NCBI GenBank assembly: GCA_018816335.1
Contig: JAHIVP010000033.1
Span: 1 to 37,155 of the forward strand
DNA: 37,155 bases
Direction of reading: 5' to 3'
Source: Nanobdellota archaeon
Lineage (GTDB): Archaea > Nanobdellota > Nanobdellia > Pacearchaeales > GW2011-AR1
Shown here: one piece after another, positions 14,180-22,862 of the stretch
Position numbering within the stretch: position 1 is the stretch's first letter
Layout: each line of letters starts with the position of its first letter
Translations under genes and position numbers: made by a program
Notes under the pieces: model-generated
Database searches by the model: none
Told to the model about the DNA's origin: nothing
What the model saw: only the letters and a program-made list of their open reading frames with translations

Positions 14180-15529
14180 ATGGAAGAAGAGTTAAGTGTT
14201 AAAGAAGCTTTGAATAAAGGTGTCGAGAAACATAATAAAGGAGAGATAAAAGAAGCTGAATATATTTATAGGCAGATTTTGAAAGTAGATGAAAATAATT
14301 CTGATGCTTGGCATTTATTGGGTTTGATTGCTTTTCAGGTAGAAAAGTATGAAGATTCTGTTAGAGATATAAAGAGAGCTATTGAGATTAATTCTAATCA
14401 AGCTGTTTATTATGGAAATTTGGGAATGGTTTATGATAAGATGGGAGATGAAGAAGAGTCAACTAAGAATTTTGAGATTGCATTGAAGATTGATCCTGAA
14501 TATGAGAAGTCAAAGTTTGCATATTATAATTTAGGTGTTTATTATTTGAATAAGGGAGAGGTTGAGAAAGCATTAGAAAATTATGATAAGGCAATTGAAC
14601 TTGACTCAGAGTTTTATGATGCTCGTTGGAATAGAGCTTTGATTTATTTATTGACTGGAAAATTTAAAGAGGGGTGGAAAGAATATGAGAATCGTTTTAA
14701 GAAAGAGAAACCTTCGGATGTTAGAGATTTTGGAAAACCAAAATGGGATGGTTCTGTTTTAGATGGAAAGAGAATTTTAGTTCTGTGTGAACAGGGTTTT
14801 GGTGATAGTATTCAGTTTATTAGATATGTTTCTCTTGTAAAAGAAAAAGGAGGGTATGTTGTTTTGGAGTGTAAAAAAGAACTTAAGAAATTATTTGAAA
14901 AACTTAATTATATAGATGAGATTGTTGAAAAGGGTGATGGAGTTCCTGTAGTTGATTATGATTATTATATTTATTTAATGAGTTTGCCTGGAATTGTAGA
15001 TTTTGAAAGTGTTTCTAAGGAATCTTATTTGAAAGCTGATTCTGAACTTGTTAAGAAATATAAAGATAAAATTAAATCAGATAAATTTAAAATTGGGATT
15101 GCTTGGCAAGGAAATTCTAATCAAGAGAATGATAAAAATAGGTCGACTAAGTTTGAGAATTTTAAGAGTTTGAATATTCCTGATGTTCAATTATATTCTT
15201 TGCAAAAAGGAAAAGGAGTTGAACAGATAGATGATTCTGTTGTTGATTTGTCTGATGATATTAATGATTTTTCTGATACTGCTGCTATTATTTCTAATTT
15301 GGATTTGGTTATTAGTGTTGATAGTTCTGTTGCTCATTTAGCTGGAGCTTTAGGAAAACCTGTTTGGACTGTTTTAACTTTTATGCCTGATTGGAGGTAT
15401 ATGTTAGAGAAAGATGATTGTGTTTTTTATGAAAGTATGAAATTGTTTAGACAGAAGAAGCAAGGGGATTGGAAAGATGTTTTTGAGAAGGTTAGGGAAG
15501 GGGTGGTTAAATTGGTAAATGATAAGTAA
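14180..15529 (+). CDS. TPR protein with C-terminal glycosyltransferase-9-like domain
   Basis: 449 residues. Residues about 8-175 form at least four tetratricopeptide repeats (for example AWHLLGLIAFQVEKYEDSVRDIKRAIEIN, AYYNLGVYYLNKGEVEKALENYDKAIELD). After GKRILVLCEQGFGDSIQFIRYV (about 195) comes a GT-B type domain of the ADP-heptosyltransferase-like (GT9) family, with KIGIAWQGN, a DLSDDINDFSDTAAIISNLDLVISVDSSVAHLAGALGKPVW acceptor/donor block and a final MPDWRYM. TPR-GT9 fusions are common in bacteria and probably reached this lineage by transfer. It likely acts in protein or surface glycosylation. Confidence 0.85.
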   Translation: MEEELSVKEALNKGVEKHNKGEIKEAEYIYRQILKVDENNSDAWHLLGLIAFQVEKYEDSVRDIKRAIEINSNQAVYYGNLGMVYDKMGDEEESTKNFEIALKIDPEYEKSKFAYYNLGVYYLNKGEVEKALENYDKAIELDSEFYDARWNRALIYLLTGKFKEGWKEYENRFKKEKPSDVRDFGKPKWDGSVLDGKRILVLCEQGFGDSIQFIRYVSLVKEKGGYVVLECKKELKKLFEKLNYIDEIVEKGDGVPVVDYDYYIYLMSLPGIVDFESVSKESYLKADSELVKKYKDKIKSDKFKIGIAWQGNSNQENDKNRSTKFENFKSLNIPDVQLYSLQKGKGVEQIDDSVVDLSDDINDFSDTAAIISNLDLVISVDSSVAHLAGALGKPVWTVLTFMPDWRYMLEKDDCVFYESMKLFRQKKQGDWKDVFEKVREGVVKLVNDK

Positions 15530-15530
15530 G

Positions 15531-15572
15531 AGGGGTAGGTGGTAAATTGGTAAGGGGTGGTGGGGTTGGTTG
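15531..15572 (+). other. G-rich tract after the TPR gene
   Basis: A + strand run AGGGGTAGGTGG..TTGG..AAGGGGTGGTGGGGTTGG follows the TPR-glycosyltransferase stop. It meets a two-layer, and partly three-layer, G-quadruplex pattern, without an inverted repeat, and ends just before the convergent MazG-like gene. Confidence 0.5.
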
Positions 15573-15579
15573 AGAAATA

Positions 15580-15900
15580 TTAATTTTCTTTTTTTTCAAA
15601 TCTATTTTTATCTCTTTTATATAATTTATCTATTAAACTTTTCCAAGATTTATTAAGATCTATTTTTTGAGAATTTGCTAGACAGGTTAGAGCAAATATT
15701 GAGTCTGCTATTTCTTTTCCCATGTCTGCTGTGTCTTCTGGAGATTTTTTTATTCTAGGCCCGTGTCTGTTATTTACTTCTCTTGCTAGTTCTCCAACTT
15801 CTTCTGATAATTGAGTAATGATTGCTAGAGGGTGGAAGTATTCTATTTTATATTGTTGTACCCAGTCATCCACATCTTTTTGTATTTTGTTGAAAGGCAT
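15580..15900 (-). CDS. MazG-like nucleotide pyrophosphohydrolase
   Basis: A 106-residue all-alpha NTP pyrophosphatase. It shows the metal-binding pattern EExxE...ExxD as LSEEVGELAREV (about residues 31-42) and GKEIADSIFALTCLAN (about 61-76), plus a C-terminal RDKNRFEKKE. Such enzymes hydrolyse non-canonical or excess (d)NTPs to NMP and PPi. It lies 45 nt downstream of TBP on the same strand, probably in one unit. Confidence 0.87.
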   Translation of the reverse strand: MPFNKIQKDVDDWVQQYKIEYFHPLAIITQLSEEVGELAREVNNRHGPRIKKSPEDTADMGKEIADSIFALTCLANSQKIDLNKSWKSLIDKLYKRDKNRFEKKEN

Positions 15901-15945
15901 AGTTTAATTAAGAAATAAGAATATTTAAAAATTTTGGTGGTAGAA

Positions 15946-16497
15946 TTATTTTTTTATTCTTTTAATAGCTTCTTTAACATTTTTCTGAAGTTGTTTCATT
16001 GATTCTTCAAGTTGTGCTTTGTTTTTTGTTCCTGTGCAAACAAGTTTTCCATTTGAGAAAAGTAAGAATGTTGCTGTTGGGTCTATAAGTTTGTAAACTA
16101 AACCTGGAAATTGTTCTGGTTCATATTCTGTGTTTTCAAGTTCTAGAGCTAGCAAGTTTAAGTTTAGCATTAAGTCGATTGAACCTGAAGCAACAATATT
16201 TTGAACTGTTATTTTTGGTTTGTCTGTGATTCTAACATTGATTCTTCTTAGTTGTTTTATTACTGTATCTATTACTTCTTTTACTTGAGCTACTGATTTT
16301 GTTCCTGTGCAAACTAAGTTTCCTGATGAGAAAACTAGAACTGCTGATTTTGGTTTTTTTACTCTTAAGACTAAACCTGGAAATTGTTCTGGATTATATT
16401 CTGTATTAGATTGAGTTCTTGCAAGTTTTGTTAGTGAAACTGGTTTTCCTAGAGAAGTTGTTGCAACGATATTTTGTACTCTTAAGCCTGTAGCCAT
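15946..16497 (-). CDS. tbp: TATA-binding protein (TBP)
   Basis: A 183-residue saddle-shaped general transcription factor made of two direct repeats. Repeat one runs RVQNIVATTSLGKPVSLTKL..NTEYNPEQFPGLVLRVKKPKSAVLVFSSGNLVCTGTKS; repeat two VQNIVASGSIDLMLNL..NTEYEPEQFPGLVYKLIDPTATFLLFSNGKLVCTGTK. All DNA-contact phenylalanine and valine positions look intact. The basic C-terminal tail ERIKK-like (EAIKRIKK) replaces the acidic tail of some archaea. A TATA-like CTTTATACTAAC lies about 20 nt before the ATG, implying a leaderless transcript. Confidence 0.97.
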   Translation of the reverse strand: MATGLRVQNIVATTSLGKPVSLTKLARTQSNTEYNPEQFPGLVLRVKKPKSAVLVFSSGNLVCTGTKSVAQVKEVIDTVIKQLRRINVRITDKPKITVQNIVASGSIDLMLNLNLLALELENTEYEPEQFPGLVYKLIDPTATFLLFSNGKLVCTGTKNKAQLEESMKQLQKNVKEAIKRIKK

Positions 16498-16589
16498 TTT
16501 ATTTTATTGTTAGTATAAAGTAGTGATTTTTTTAACTAATTCATTTAAAAGGCTTTCGGTTTATAAAGCTTTGGGTTGCCTTTTTTGTT

Positions 16590-16735
16590 AGGAGTTTAGA
16601 GTTTTTTGTTTTTAGTATTCCCACTTAATTCGACTATCGTCGATAACTCAAGGCCTCGCTCGCCTTTTTGTTTTAGTTAACCTTTCCTCCACTTGCAAAA
16701 CATTTCGCCAACCCCACCCTCCTCCACTCCAAAAT
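16590..16735. other. GC-richer patch with small palindromes upstream of TBP
   Basis: This part of the TBP/surface-gene spacer is richer in GC than its surroundings. It contains CGACTATCGTCG (4-bp arms), AGGCCT, repeated CGCTCGCC, and a terminal C-rich stretch CCAACCCCACCCTCCTCC on the + strand. Terminal GGAGT (16591) and ACTCC (16726) are inverted. It may be a decayed or composite C-loop element. No gene is seen. Confidence 0.4.
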
Positions 16736-16767
16736 TATATAAAAATAAAAAAATCAGACAGAGCCTG

Positions 16768-18534
16768 TTACCTTTGTTGAGGTTGAAGAGAACCAAATTG
16801 ATTATTTTGTTGGGGTTTTATTGTATAATTCATTTTAGGAGAAGTACTTTTTCTTAATAGAAAATATACAACAATTGAAATTATTACTATAACTATGATG
16901 ACTATAATTATTATGATTATTAGAGGTAGGTATGATTTTTCTTCATCTATTGTACAACTTTGTTGATCTATTTTATCATTTAAGCAATTGTTTGAATCTG
17001 TACAAGTTCTATTGTGTCTACTATTTACACAATCTCTCCAGTCAGTGCATGTCCAGTTAGAAGCACATGTTTGAGTACATGCTGTTGATTCTGTTGATTG
17101 TCCTGTTCCACAATTTGTATCATTACAAGTTCTTGTTTTTGTATTATTAGTTGAACAAGCACTCCACGAACCACATATAAGAGTTGGTGTACAAGATGAT
17201 GACCCTCCAAGTTCTTTTACTGCTGAGTTTGTTATTCCTGATAAAATAAAATAGTCTGTTGTTAAATTACATATATAACCTCCTGATGTTGTTGGACATG
17301 TAAACTTTTTTTCGTTTGAAGATGTACAATTTGATGATAAGTGATTAATTGATGTTACTTCTGCGTTTCTTAAACATATTTGATTTGATGTTGTTTTTCT
17401 ATCTATTGTTACTGTTTTTGAAATATGTATTCCATTAACAATTAAAAAACCAAAACCTGAGCTTGAGGGTTGTTTATCTATTTCTAAGTCTATTAGATTT
17501 AAAGGATCTGAAAATCCATAACTGAATTTTACTCTTCCTAGTGCCCCTTCTTTTAGTTCAACTATTTTTGTTGTGTTGTAAACTTTTGATAAGTTTAATC
17601 TTTCATTGTTGATATATACTGCTAATGAAAATGATGAGTTGATAGTGGTTTCGTTTCCTATTATTCCGTTGCTGTCATAGTCACATCCAATTGTTTGGTT
17701 TGAAGACATGCCGCTTGCATTTGGACATTTATTTGTGTCATTGTACCATTTTAAATATGTTTCACTAGGTGTACAATTGTTGTTTATTTCTTGCCATGAA
17801 GGAGTACATACTCCTGTTGAGTAATTTGTGTATCTATAATGTTCGTAGCTTTTGTTTGTGAAAACAATTCCTAATTCTGTATATATAGAATTTGTTTCTG
17901 TTTCTGATGTTTGAAATTTATATGATGTGTCTAGAAGAGTTGCAAATTCTTCTGTTTTTGTTAAAGGTGCTTGTGTTATTTTAAAAGTAGCACTGAAATT
18001 TCTTGATGCATTAGCTGAATCAATTATTCCAATTTTTCTGTTGTTGAAACTTATTCTGTTGTTTATGTAGGTCTCAAAAGGACTAATAGGATTTATATTA
18101 TTAATTGCGACTGCAAGATTTTTAAATAATGTTTTAAATGTTAAGGTTGCGTTTATTCTCATTGCTAAGATGTCTGTGTTATTTGTTGTGTGATTATCTG
18201 CATATCCAAATAATATATACATTATGTCTCCATTGATTGTTTTGTTTGCTATGAAAGAATTACATTTGATTGTGCTAGTTGTATCACTTATTATTGATAT
18301 ATCACTTGAACTGATTTGAAAAATTGAATCCCATAATGCTGAGATTTCTGCTGTTGAACATGAGGAAGGTAGATTTATTGCAGGACTGAATAATGGGAGA
18401 TTATCTTTTTTTATAATTGAAAGATAGATTAAAATAAATATTAAAATTATTAATACTATTATTGCAATAACTTTCCAATTGTCATTATTTTTTTTGATTT
18501 GCTTTTTAGGAGCTTTTCTCCCTCTTTTTTTCAT
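16768..18534 (-). CDS. Large surface glycoprotein-like membrane protein with thrombospondin-like Cys repeats
   Basis: 588 residues. A basic N-terminus (KKRGRKAPKKQIKK) and a transmembrane helix (about 23-44) precede a long extracellular region very rich in N-x-S/T sequons. Near 455-525 there are at least two Cys/Trp repeats of thrombospondin type 1 style (CGSWSACSTNNTKTRTC, then CTDWRDCVNSRHNRTC). A second, very Ile/Val-rich helix (about 535-562) and a polar tail end the protein. Such proteins are common in Woesearchaeota/Pacearchaeota-like genomes and may mediate surface contact; that role is inferred. Confidence 0.7.
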   Translation of the reverse strand: MKKRGRKAPKKQIKKNNDNWKVIAIIVLIILIFILIYLSIIKKDNLPLFSPAINLPSSCSTAEISALWDSIFQISSSDISIISDTTSTIKCNSFIANKTINGDIMYILFGYADNHTTNNTDILAMRINATLTFKTLFKNLAVAINNINPISPFETYINNRISFNNRKIGIIDSANASRNFSATFKITQAPLTKTEEFATLLDTSYKFQTSETETNSIYTELGIVFTNKSYEHYRYTNYSTGVCTPSWQEINNNCTPSETYLKWYNDTNKCPNASGMSSNQTIGCDYDSNGIIGNETTINSSFSLAVYINNERLNLSKVYNTTKIVELKEGALGRVKFSYGFSDPLNLIDLEIDKQPSSSGFGFLIVNGIHISKTVTIDRKTTSNQICLRNAEVTSINHLSSNCTSSNEKKFTCPTTSGGYICNLTTDYFILSGITNSAVKELGGSSSCTPTLICGSWSACSTNNTKTRTCNDTNCGTGQSTESTACTQTCASNWTCTDWRDCVNSRHNRTCTDSNNCLNDKIDQQSCTIDEEKSYLPLIIIIIIVIIVIVIISIVVYFLLRKSTSPKMNYTIKPQQNNQFGSLQPQQR

Positions 18535-18580
18535 GAACTATATTAGAATCTGTATCTTATAAATGTTTTTCATTTAAACT

Positions 18581-20332
18581 TTAATTGTTAGCTCTTTGGT
18601 ATTCTTTTTCAATTTCTGCAAGAGTAGTTATATCTTCTGTGTTTCTGTCTAAACGTAGACGAGTGAATCTTGGGAATCTTAAAGCAAAACCTGATTTGTA
18701 AGTTGGAGATTTTTGAATGTTTTGATATGTGACAGTTATGACAATTTTTGGTTTGACTTCAACTTCTCTGCCGTTTTCCTTTGTTATTAAAGGTTTTAGT
18801 TTTTTTGTAACTTCTTCAAATGATAATCCTTCTTCTGGTTTTTCTTTTAATCCTGTTGATACTTTTCCTATTTCTAAAAATTGGTCTTGTTGGAGGCAGG
18901 CAACTGTGTAAGATGTTAACCATCCTGCTCTTTTTCCTGTTCCATATTCTGCTTTTACAATTACTAAATCAAAATCTTGATCTTGAGGTTTTATTTTTAA
19001 TCCATAACCAATACGAGAACCTGGTTTGTAAGGTGCGTCTATTGATTTTGCCATAACTCCTTCATGTCCTTCTTCTAGAGCTTTGTTGTAGAATTCTTCT
19101 GCTTCTTTTTCACTTGATGTTTTTATTTGTTCTGCTAATTTTAAATGGTATTTGTCATTTTTAATTATTTTTTTAAGAATCTCGTGTCTTTTTTCAAAAG
19201 GTTTTTTAATTAAATTTTCTCCATTGTAGTATAAAATATCAAATACATTTATTTCAATTGGAAGTTTTTTTACTAATTTTTCTATGTCATATTTTCTTTT
19301 TATTCTTTGAGATATTGTTTGGAAAGGTAGGAATTTTTTTGTTTTTGGATCATAGCCTATTGCTTCTGAATCAATTATGAAAGATTCTGCTTTTATATTT
19401 TCTTTTACATATTTTACTACATCTGGAAATTGTTTTGCTACATTGTCTAGTCTTCGAGTAAATAATTTTATTCCGTTGTTGTTTTTGTGAATTAACATTC
19501 TGAATCCATCGTATTTGTATTCAAATATACAAGGTTTTCCTAATCTATCAAATGCATCTTGGAAATCATCTGCTTTTGGGTAGAGCATTACTTTTAGTGG
19601 TTTTTCTGTGTCAATTACAATTTCTTTTAGTTTTCCTTGGCATGCTTTTTCAAAAACTAGAGCAAAGTCGTTTGATGTGTTGTAAGCTTCTTGAACTTGT
19701 TCTTTTAATTGTTTTACTTTTTCCTCATCGCAACCCCATGAAAACCCAGAACCCTCCCTCCCTTTTGATGGGATTGCTTTATTATCTTTTGGACAACAAG
19801 CTACTACAATTGCATCTCTTAAAACTCCTTCTCCAATTCCAATTCTTAGATTTCCTAAAAGTGTTCTTGCTAAATATTTTGCTTCTGTTGGTGATGCAGA
19901 AGTCAGGAGTTCTGCTATTAGAGAAATCTTTTTTTCAACTGTTCCTTTTCCTTCAAATTCTACTAATTTTCTTAAATTTATTAAAACTTTTTCTGCTGTT
20001 AATTTTGTTGAGGAAAGTGTTGATTGTTCTTTTGAAGAAGTTAATAATTCTGCTACTTTTCCTAAATCTCCTAATAATTTGAATTCTTCAACTATTTTTG
20101 TTTCTTGATAACCTGTTGCTTTGCTTAGGGCTTTGATTGTAAGTTGTAATGAGATTCCTATTTCACTTTCATCATAGTCAGGGAAGATTTTTCCTTTAAG
20201 TAAGTAGATGATAGATTTGTCTTGTTCTTTTTTTAATTTATTTAGAAATTTTGCTAAGATATCTGTTTTTTCTAGACTTTTTGTTGTTGAGCTTAGTTTT
20301 TCATATAGTTCTGCTAGTTGAGAGTATTTCAT
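18581..20332 (-). CDS. lig: ATP-dependent DNA ligase with in-frame hairpin insertion
   Basis: 583 residues. An N-terminal DNA-binding domain (about 1-225) is followed by the nucleotidyltransferase core: motif I EYKYDGFR with the adenylated Lys273, FTRRLDNVAKQFPD, IIDSEAIGYD, FDILYYNGEN, EGVMAKS, and YGLKIKP. The OB domain closes with FPRFTRLRLDR. It seals nicks during replication and repair. An unusual segment at about residues 180-205 (KAIPSKGREGSGFSWGCDEE) is encoded by a G-quadruplex hairpin element (19730-19777). It falls in a loop of the DNA-binding domain, so activity is probably kept. Confidence 0.95.
   Translation of the reverse strand: MKYSQLAELYEKLSSTTKSLEKTDILAKFLNKLKKEQDKSIIYLLKGKIFPDYDESEIGISLQLTIKALSKATGYQETKIVEEFKLLGDLGKVAELLTSSKEQSTLSSTKLTAEKVLINLRKLVEFEGKGTVEKKISLIAELLTSASPTEAKYLARTLLGNLRIGIGEGVLRDAIVVACCPKDNKAIPSKGREGSGFSWGCDEEKVKQLKEQVQEAYNTSNDFALVFEKACQGKLKEIVIDTEKPLKVMLYPKADDFQDAFDRLGKPCIFEYKYDGFRMLIHKNNNGIKLFTRRLDNVAKQFPDVVKYVKENIKAESFIIDSEAIGYDPKTKKFLPFQTISQRIKRKYDIEKLVKKLPIEINVFDILYYNGENLIKKPFEKRHEILKKIIKNDKYHLKLAEQIKTSSEKEAEEFYNKALEEGHEGVMAKSIDAPYKPGSRIGYGLKIKPQDQDFDLVIVKAEYGTGKRAGWLTSYTVACLQQDQFLEIGKVSTGLKEKPEEGLSFEEVTKKLKPLITKENGREVEVKPKIVITVTYQNIQKSPTYKSGFALRFPRFTRLRLDRNTEDITTLAEIEKEYQRANN
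19730..19777. repeat. G4-type stem-loop element 12 inside the ligase gene
   Basis: GCAACCCCAT (19730-19739) and ATGGGATTGC (19768-19777) pair at 9 of 10 positions. The 28-nt loop carries CCC AGAA CCC T CCC T CCC on the + strand. On the ligase mRNA this reads GGGAGGGAGGGTTCTGGG, a canonical intramolecular RNA G-quadruplex motif encoding GREGSG. Confidence 0.85.
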
Positions 20333-20489
20333 TTTTATATTAAGAGTTAGAGATATTTAAGGTTATTTGAAATAATCTTTTGAGAATCTAAATACTTAAA
20401 AATGGATATAGTTTATCTAATATATGAAACTATTAAATTTTTGTGAGGTTTTATTTTCTAATTAAAAATAATTTATTAGATAAAAAGAG

Positions 20490-21494
20490 ATGATAAAAAC
20501 AGATCGTAGGGAATTTTTAGAATTATTAGGTTTTTTAGGAGGGAGTTTATTGACAGGGTGTGTATCCTTTCCAAATGATGAGGAAGTTCAAGACTATGTT
20601 AATAAATCTTTTTATGAGAAAGGGGTGTCTTTTAGTGTTCCTGTAAGAGGAAAATCTGTTCAAACTCATGTTGTTGATTTAGGGAAAAAAGATGCTCCTG
20701 TGATTGCTTTGATGCATGGGATATTGTTTAATTCTTTTGTATGGAGGAGAAATATTGAAGATTTATCTAAACATTATAGGGTTGTTGCATGGGATCAAGT
20801 AGGTTCTGGGAAGTCTGAAGTTGTATTTCCTGATGATAGAGTTTGTTGTAAATATTTAGCAGAACATGGGGAATCTACTTTGAGGGAGTTAGGAATAGAT
20901 AGAGCTCATTTAGTGGGACATTCTACTGGTGGGAGTGTTGCTTCTTGTATGGCTTTACATAATGAGGGGTTAGCTGAATCTTTAACATTAGTTGATTCTG
21001 CATTTTGCTTTTCAGATAGGAAAAAAAGGTATTTTACAAAGATTGTAAAAAAAGGAAATCCTTTTAGGGAGTATCCTATGATTTGTATAAGAGATGAAGC
21101 TTTTAAAAAATATGAAGAAGGGCATGTTATTGTTCCTTTTGATTTAAGAGAATCTTTTGCTGTTGCTTTTAGGCCTTATATGTATCCTAATAAATGTTAT
21201 AAGGAAAGGCAGGAATTTTTTTATGGATTAGTTGAATCTGAATTTGAAAAATTTGGGAATTATAAAGAATTTTTAGCTAAACTTGATAAATTAAAACCTG
21301 GTTTAATTTATGGTGAAGAAGATCCTGTTTGTGATTCTGATGCTGTATCTGAATGTAAAAGAGTAATCCCTTCTTTGAGATTGTTTCCAATATCTGGTGT
21401 TAGTCATTTTCCTTTTGAGGAAAAACCAGAAGAATTTAATGAAGTTTTATTAAGAGCTACAGGTCAGTTAGAAGAGGTTGTTGAGGCTGCTTAG
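20490..21494 (+). CDS. Alpha/beta hydrolase with Tat-type lipoprotein signal
   Basis: 334 residues. The N-terminus DRREFLELLGFLGGSLLTGC combines a twin-arginine motif (RREFL) with a lipobox-like LLTGC, so export by Tat and lipid anchoring at Cys24 are likely. The hydrolase core shows VIALMHGILFNSFVW (oxyanion HG), WDQVGSGKS, the nucleophile elbow GHSTGG (Ser145), LIYGEEDPV (acid) and GVSHFPFEE (His). This is a complete catalytic triad in the order of esterases and haloperoxidase-like enzymes; substrate unknown. Tat lipoproteins are well known in haloarchaea and bacteria but unusual in small archaeal genomes. Confidence 0.83.
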   Translation: MIKTDRREFLELLGFLGGSLLTGCVSFPNDEEVQDYVNKSFYEKGVSFSVPVRGKSVQTHVVDLGKKDAPVIALMHGILFNSFVWRRNIEDLSKHYRVVAWDQVGSGKSEVVFPDDRVCCKYLAEHGESTLRELGIDRAHLVGHSTGGSVASCMALHNEGLAESLTLVDSAFCFSDRKKRYFTKIVKKGNPFREYPMICIRDEAFKKYEEGHVIVPFDLRESFAVAFRPYMYPNKCYKERQEFFYGLVESEFEKFGNYKEFLAKLDKLKPGLIYGEEDPVCDSDAVSECKRVIPSLRLFPISGVSHFPFEEKPEEFNEVLLRATGQLEEVVEAA

Positions 21495-21528
21495 AAATCT
21501 TTTTATATTCTTAATTGTATTTATTGTT

Positions 21529-21834
21529 ATGAAAAAGTGGGCTAAGATTTTGATGATTATTGGAATTGTTTATTTAATTATATTAATTATTTTTTTTGTA
21601 TTAATTCATCTTAAATGGTCAGGATTGAAAGATGCTGCTTCATCCTCTCCTGAAGAGGCTTCAATGTTCGGTCTTGATACATTTGTTTTAGAAACCCTTT
21701 CACCTTCTGTATGGAATTGGTTGTATATGTTATTTATATTTGGTTTGCCTTCTTGGATTATATTTGTTATTATCGGAATTTGGGGTAGAAATAATAAAGA
21801 AATAATATCTGTAAAAAATGGAAATAAAAAGTGA
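21529..21834 (+). CDS. Small two-helix membrane protein
   Basis: 101 residues from ATG 21529 (earlier in-frame residues lie inside the previous gene's end and lack a good start). Two transmembrane helices (about 5-27 and 63-84) flank an extracytoplasmic loop (LKWSGLKDAASSSPEEASMFG); the tail is basic. No family recognised. It overlaps the PEBP gene by 17 nt, suggesting translational coupling. Confidence 0.6.
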   Translation: MKKWAKILMIIGIVYLIILIIFFVLIHLKWSGLKDAASSSPEEASMFGLDTFVLETLSPSVWNWLYMLFIFGLPSWIIFVIIGIWGRNNKEIISVKNGNKK

Positions 21835-22267
21835 TTTTCGAAATAATGAGAGAATTCCTGAGAAATATACTGCTGATGGTGATGATGTGAATCCGAGGCT
21901 TGAGATTTTAGGAATTCCTGATGAAGCTAAGAGTTTGGTTTTGATTGTTGATGATCCTGATGCTCAGAAAGTTGTTGGTTATACTTGGATTCACTGGGTT
22001 GTATTTAATATTCCTGTTTCTGGAGATAAAGTTATTATTGGTGAAAATAGTATTCCTGGAGATTCTGGGAAGAGTACATATGGGAAGGCTGAATATGGTG
22101 GGCCTAATCCTCCTGCTGGAACAGGAGAACATCATTATCATTTTAAAGTTTATGCTTTAGATATAACTTTGGATTTAGATTCAAGTGCTGATGTTAATAA
22201 AATTAGTAGTGAGATGGAAGGATATGTTTTAGATTCTGCAGAATTAATTGGTATTTATTCTCGTTAG
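21818..22267 (+). CDS. PEBP family protein (YbhB/YbcL type)
   Basis: A 149-residue phosphatidylethanolamine-binding-protein fold. Diagnostic parts are YTADGDDVNPRLEI, the ligand-pocket DPDA with YTWIHWVVFNIP, and YGGPNPPAGTGEHHYHFKVYAL (the GxHxYxF block). The bacterial/archaeal YbhB group is related to Raf kinase inhibitor proteins; its natural ligand is unresolved. It ends 2 nt before the convergent L15e gene's stop. Confidence 0.93.
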   Translation: MEIKSDFRNNERIPEKYTADGDDVNPRLEILGIPDEAKSLVLIVDDPDAQKVVGYTWIHWVVFNIPVSGDKVIIGENSIPGDSGKSTYGKAEYGGPNPPAGTGEHHYHFKVYALDITLDLDSSADVNKISSEMEGYVLDSAELIGIYSR

Positions 22268-22269
22268 AA

Positions 22270-22824
22270 TTATTTCCCTTGTCTCATATTAGCTCTAGAA
22301 GAAGGTCGGACTTTCATTTGTCTTGATTTTGTTCTGAGTCCTCTTGATTTTTTAGCAGCAGTTGTTAGTCCTCTTTCTGGACGTTGTTTGTTTTTGTTTT
22401 TTGTTATCCAGTTATAGTTTTTATCTTTTATTATTTCAGGACGTTGTGTGTCTATCATTATAATTTCAAAGAAATAGCTTTTTCCATCTTTTGCTATTTT
22501 ATATGAGTTTAAAACTTCAAGATTTGTGAATTTTCTAGCTGCTCTGTTTTCTGCAATCCATTGGTAAGACATTTTTAGAACTTTTCTTATTGTTAGATTT
22601 TTTGATCTTCTACCTTTTCTAGGACGTGGACGTTTGTGTCCTCCTCTTTTAATTCTAACTCGAACTATAACTATTCCTTTTTTTGCTTTGTATCCAAGAG
22701 TTCTTGCTCTTCCTATGTCTGTTGGTTTTTCAATTTTTACAACTGCGTTTTGATTTCTCCAACCAGGAAGTTTTTCTTTTAGGTTTTCTCTTATTGATTT
22801 TTTAATTAATTTGTAAGCTGCCAT
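22270..22824 (-). CDS. rpl15e: 50S ribosomal protein L15e
   Basis: 184 residues, very basic, with the L15e features WRNQNAVVKIEKPTDIGRARTLGYKAKKGIVIVRVRIKRGGHKRPRPRKGRRSKN near the start and a C-terminal RGLTTAAKKSRGLRTK. It binds 23S rRNA in the large subunit and exists only in archaea and eukaryotes. Unlike many copies, the tail SRQMKVRPSSRANMRQGK is extended and basic. It stands downstream of tRNA-Ile on the same strand with palindromes between. Confidence 0.97.
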   Translation of the reverse strand: MAAYKLIKKSIRENLKEKLPGWRNQNAVVKIEKPTDIGRARTLGYKAKKGIVIVRVRIKRGGHKRPRPRKGRRSKNLTIRKVLKMSYQWIAENRAARKFTNLEVLNSYKIAKDGKSYFFEIIMIDTQRPEIIKDKNYNWITKNKNKQRPERGLTTAAKKSRGLRTKSRQMKVRPSSRANMRQGK

Positions 22825-22862
22825 ATTTTTATATTGAAAGTTGGTTTTTAAAGTTATTGAAC

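Noticed and set aside
18729-20082. Leu-rich + strand frames across the ligase gene
   Set aside because: Antisense shadows of a gene with all ligase motifs; composition is that of reversed A-rich codons.
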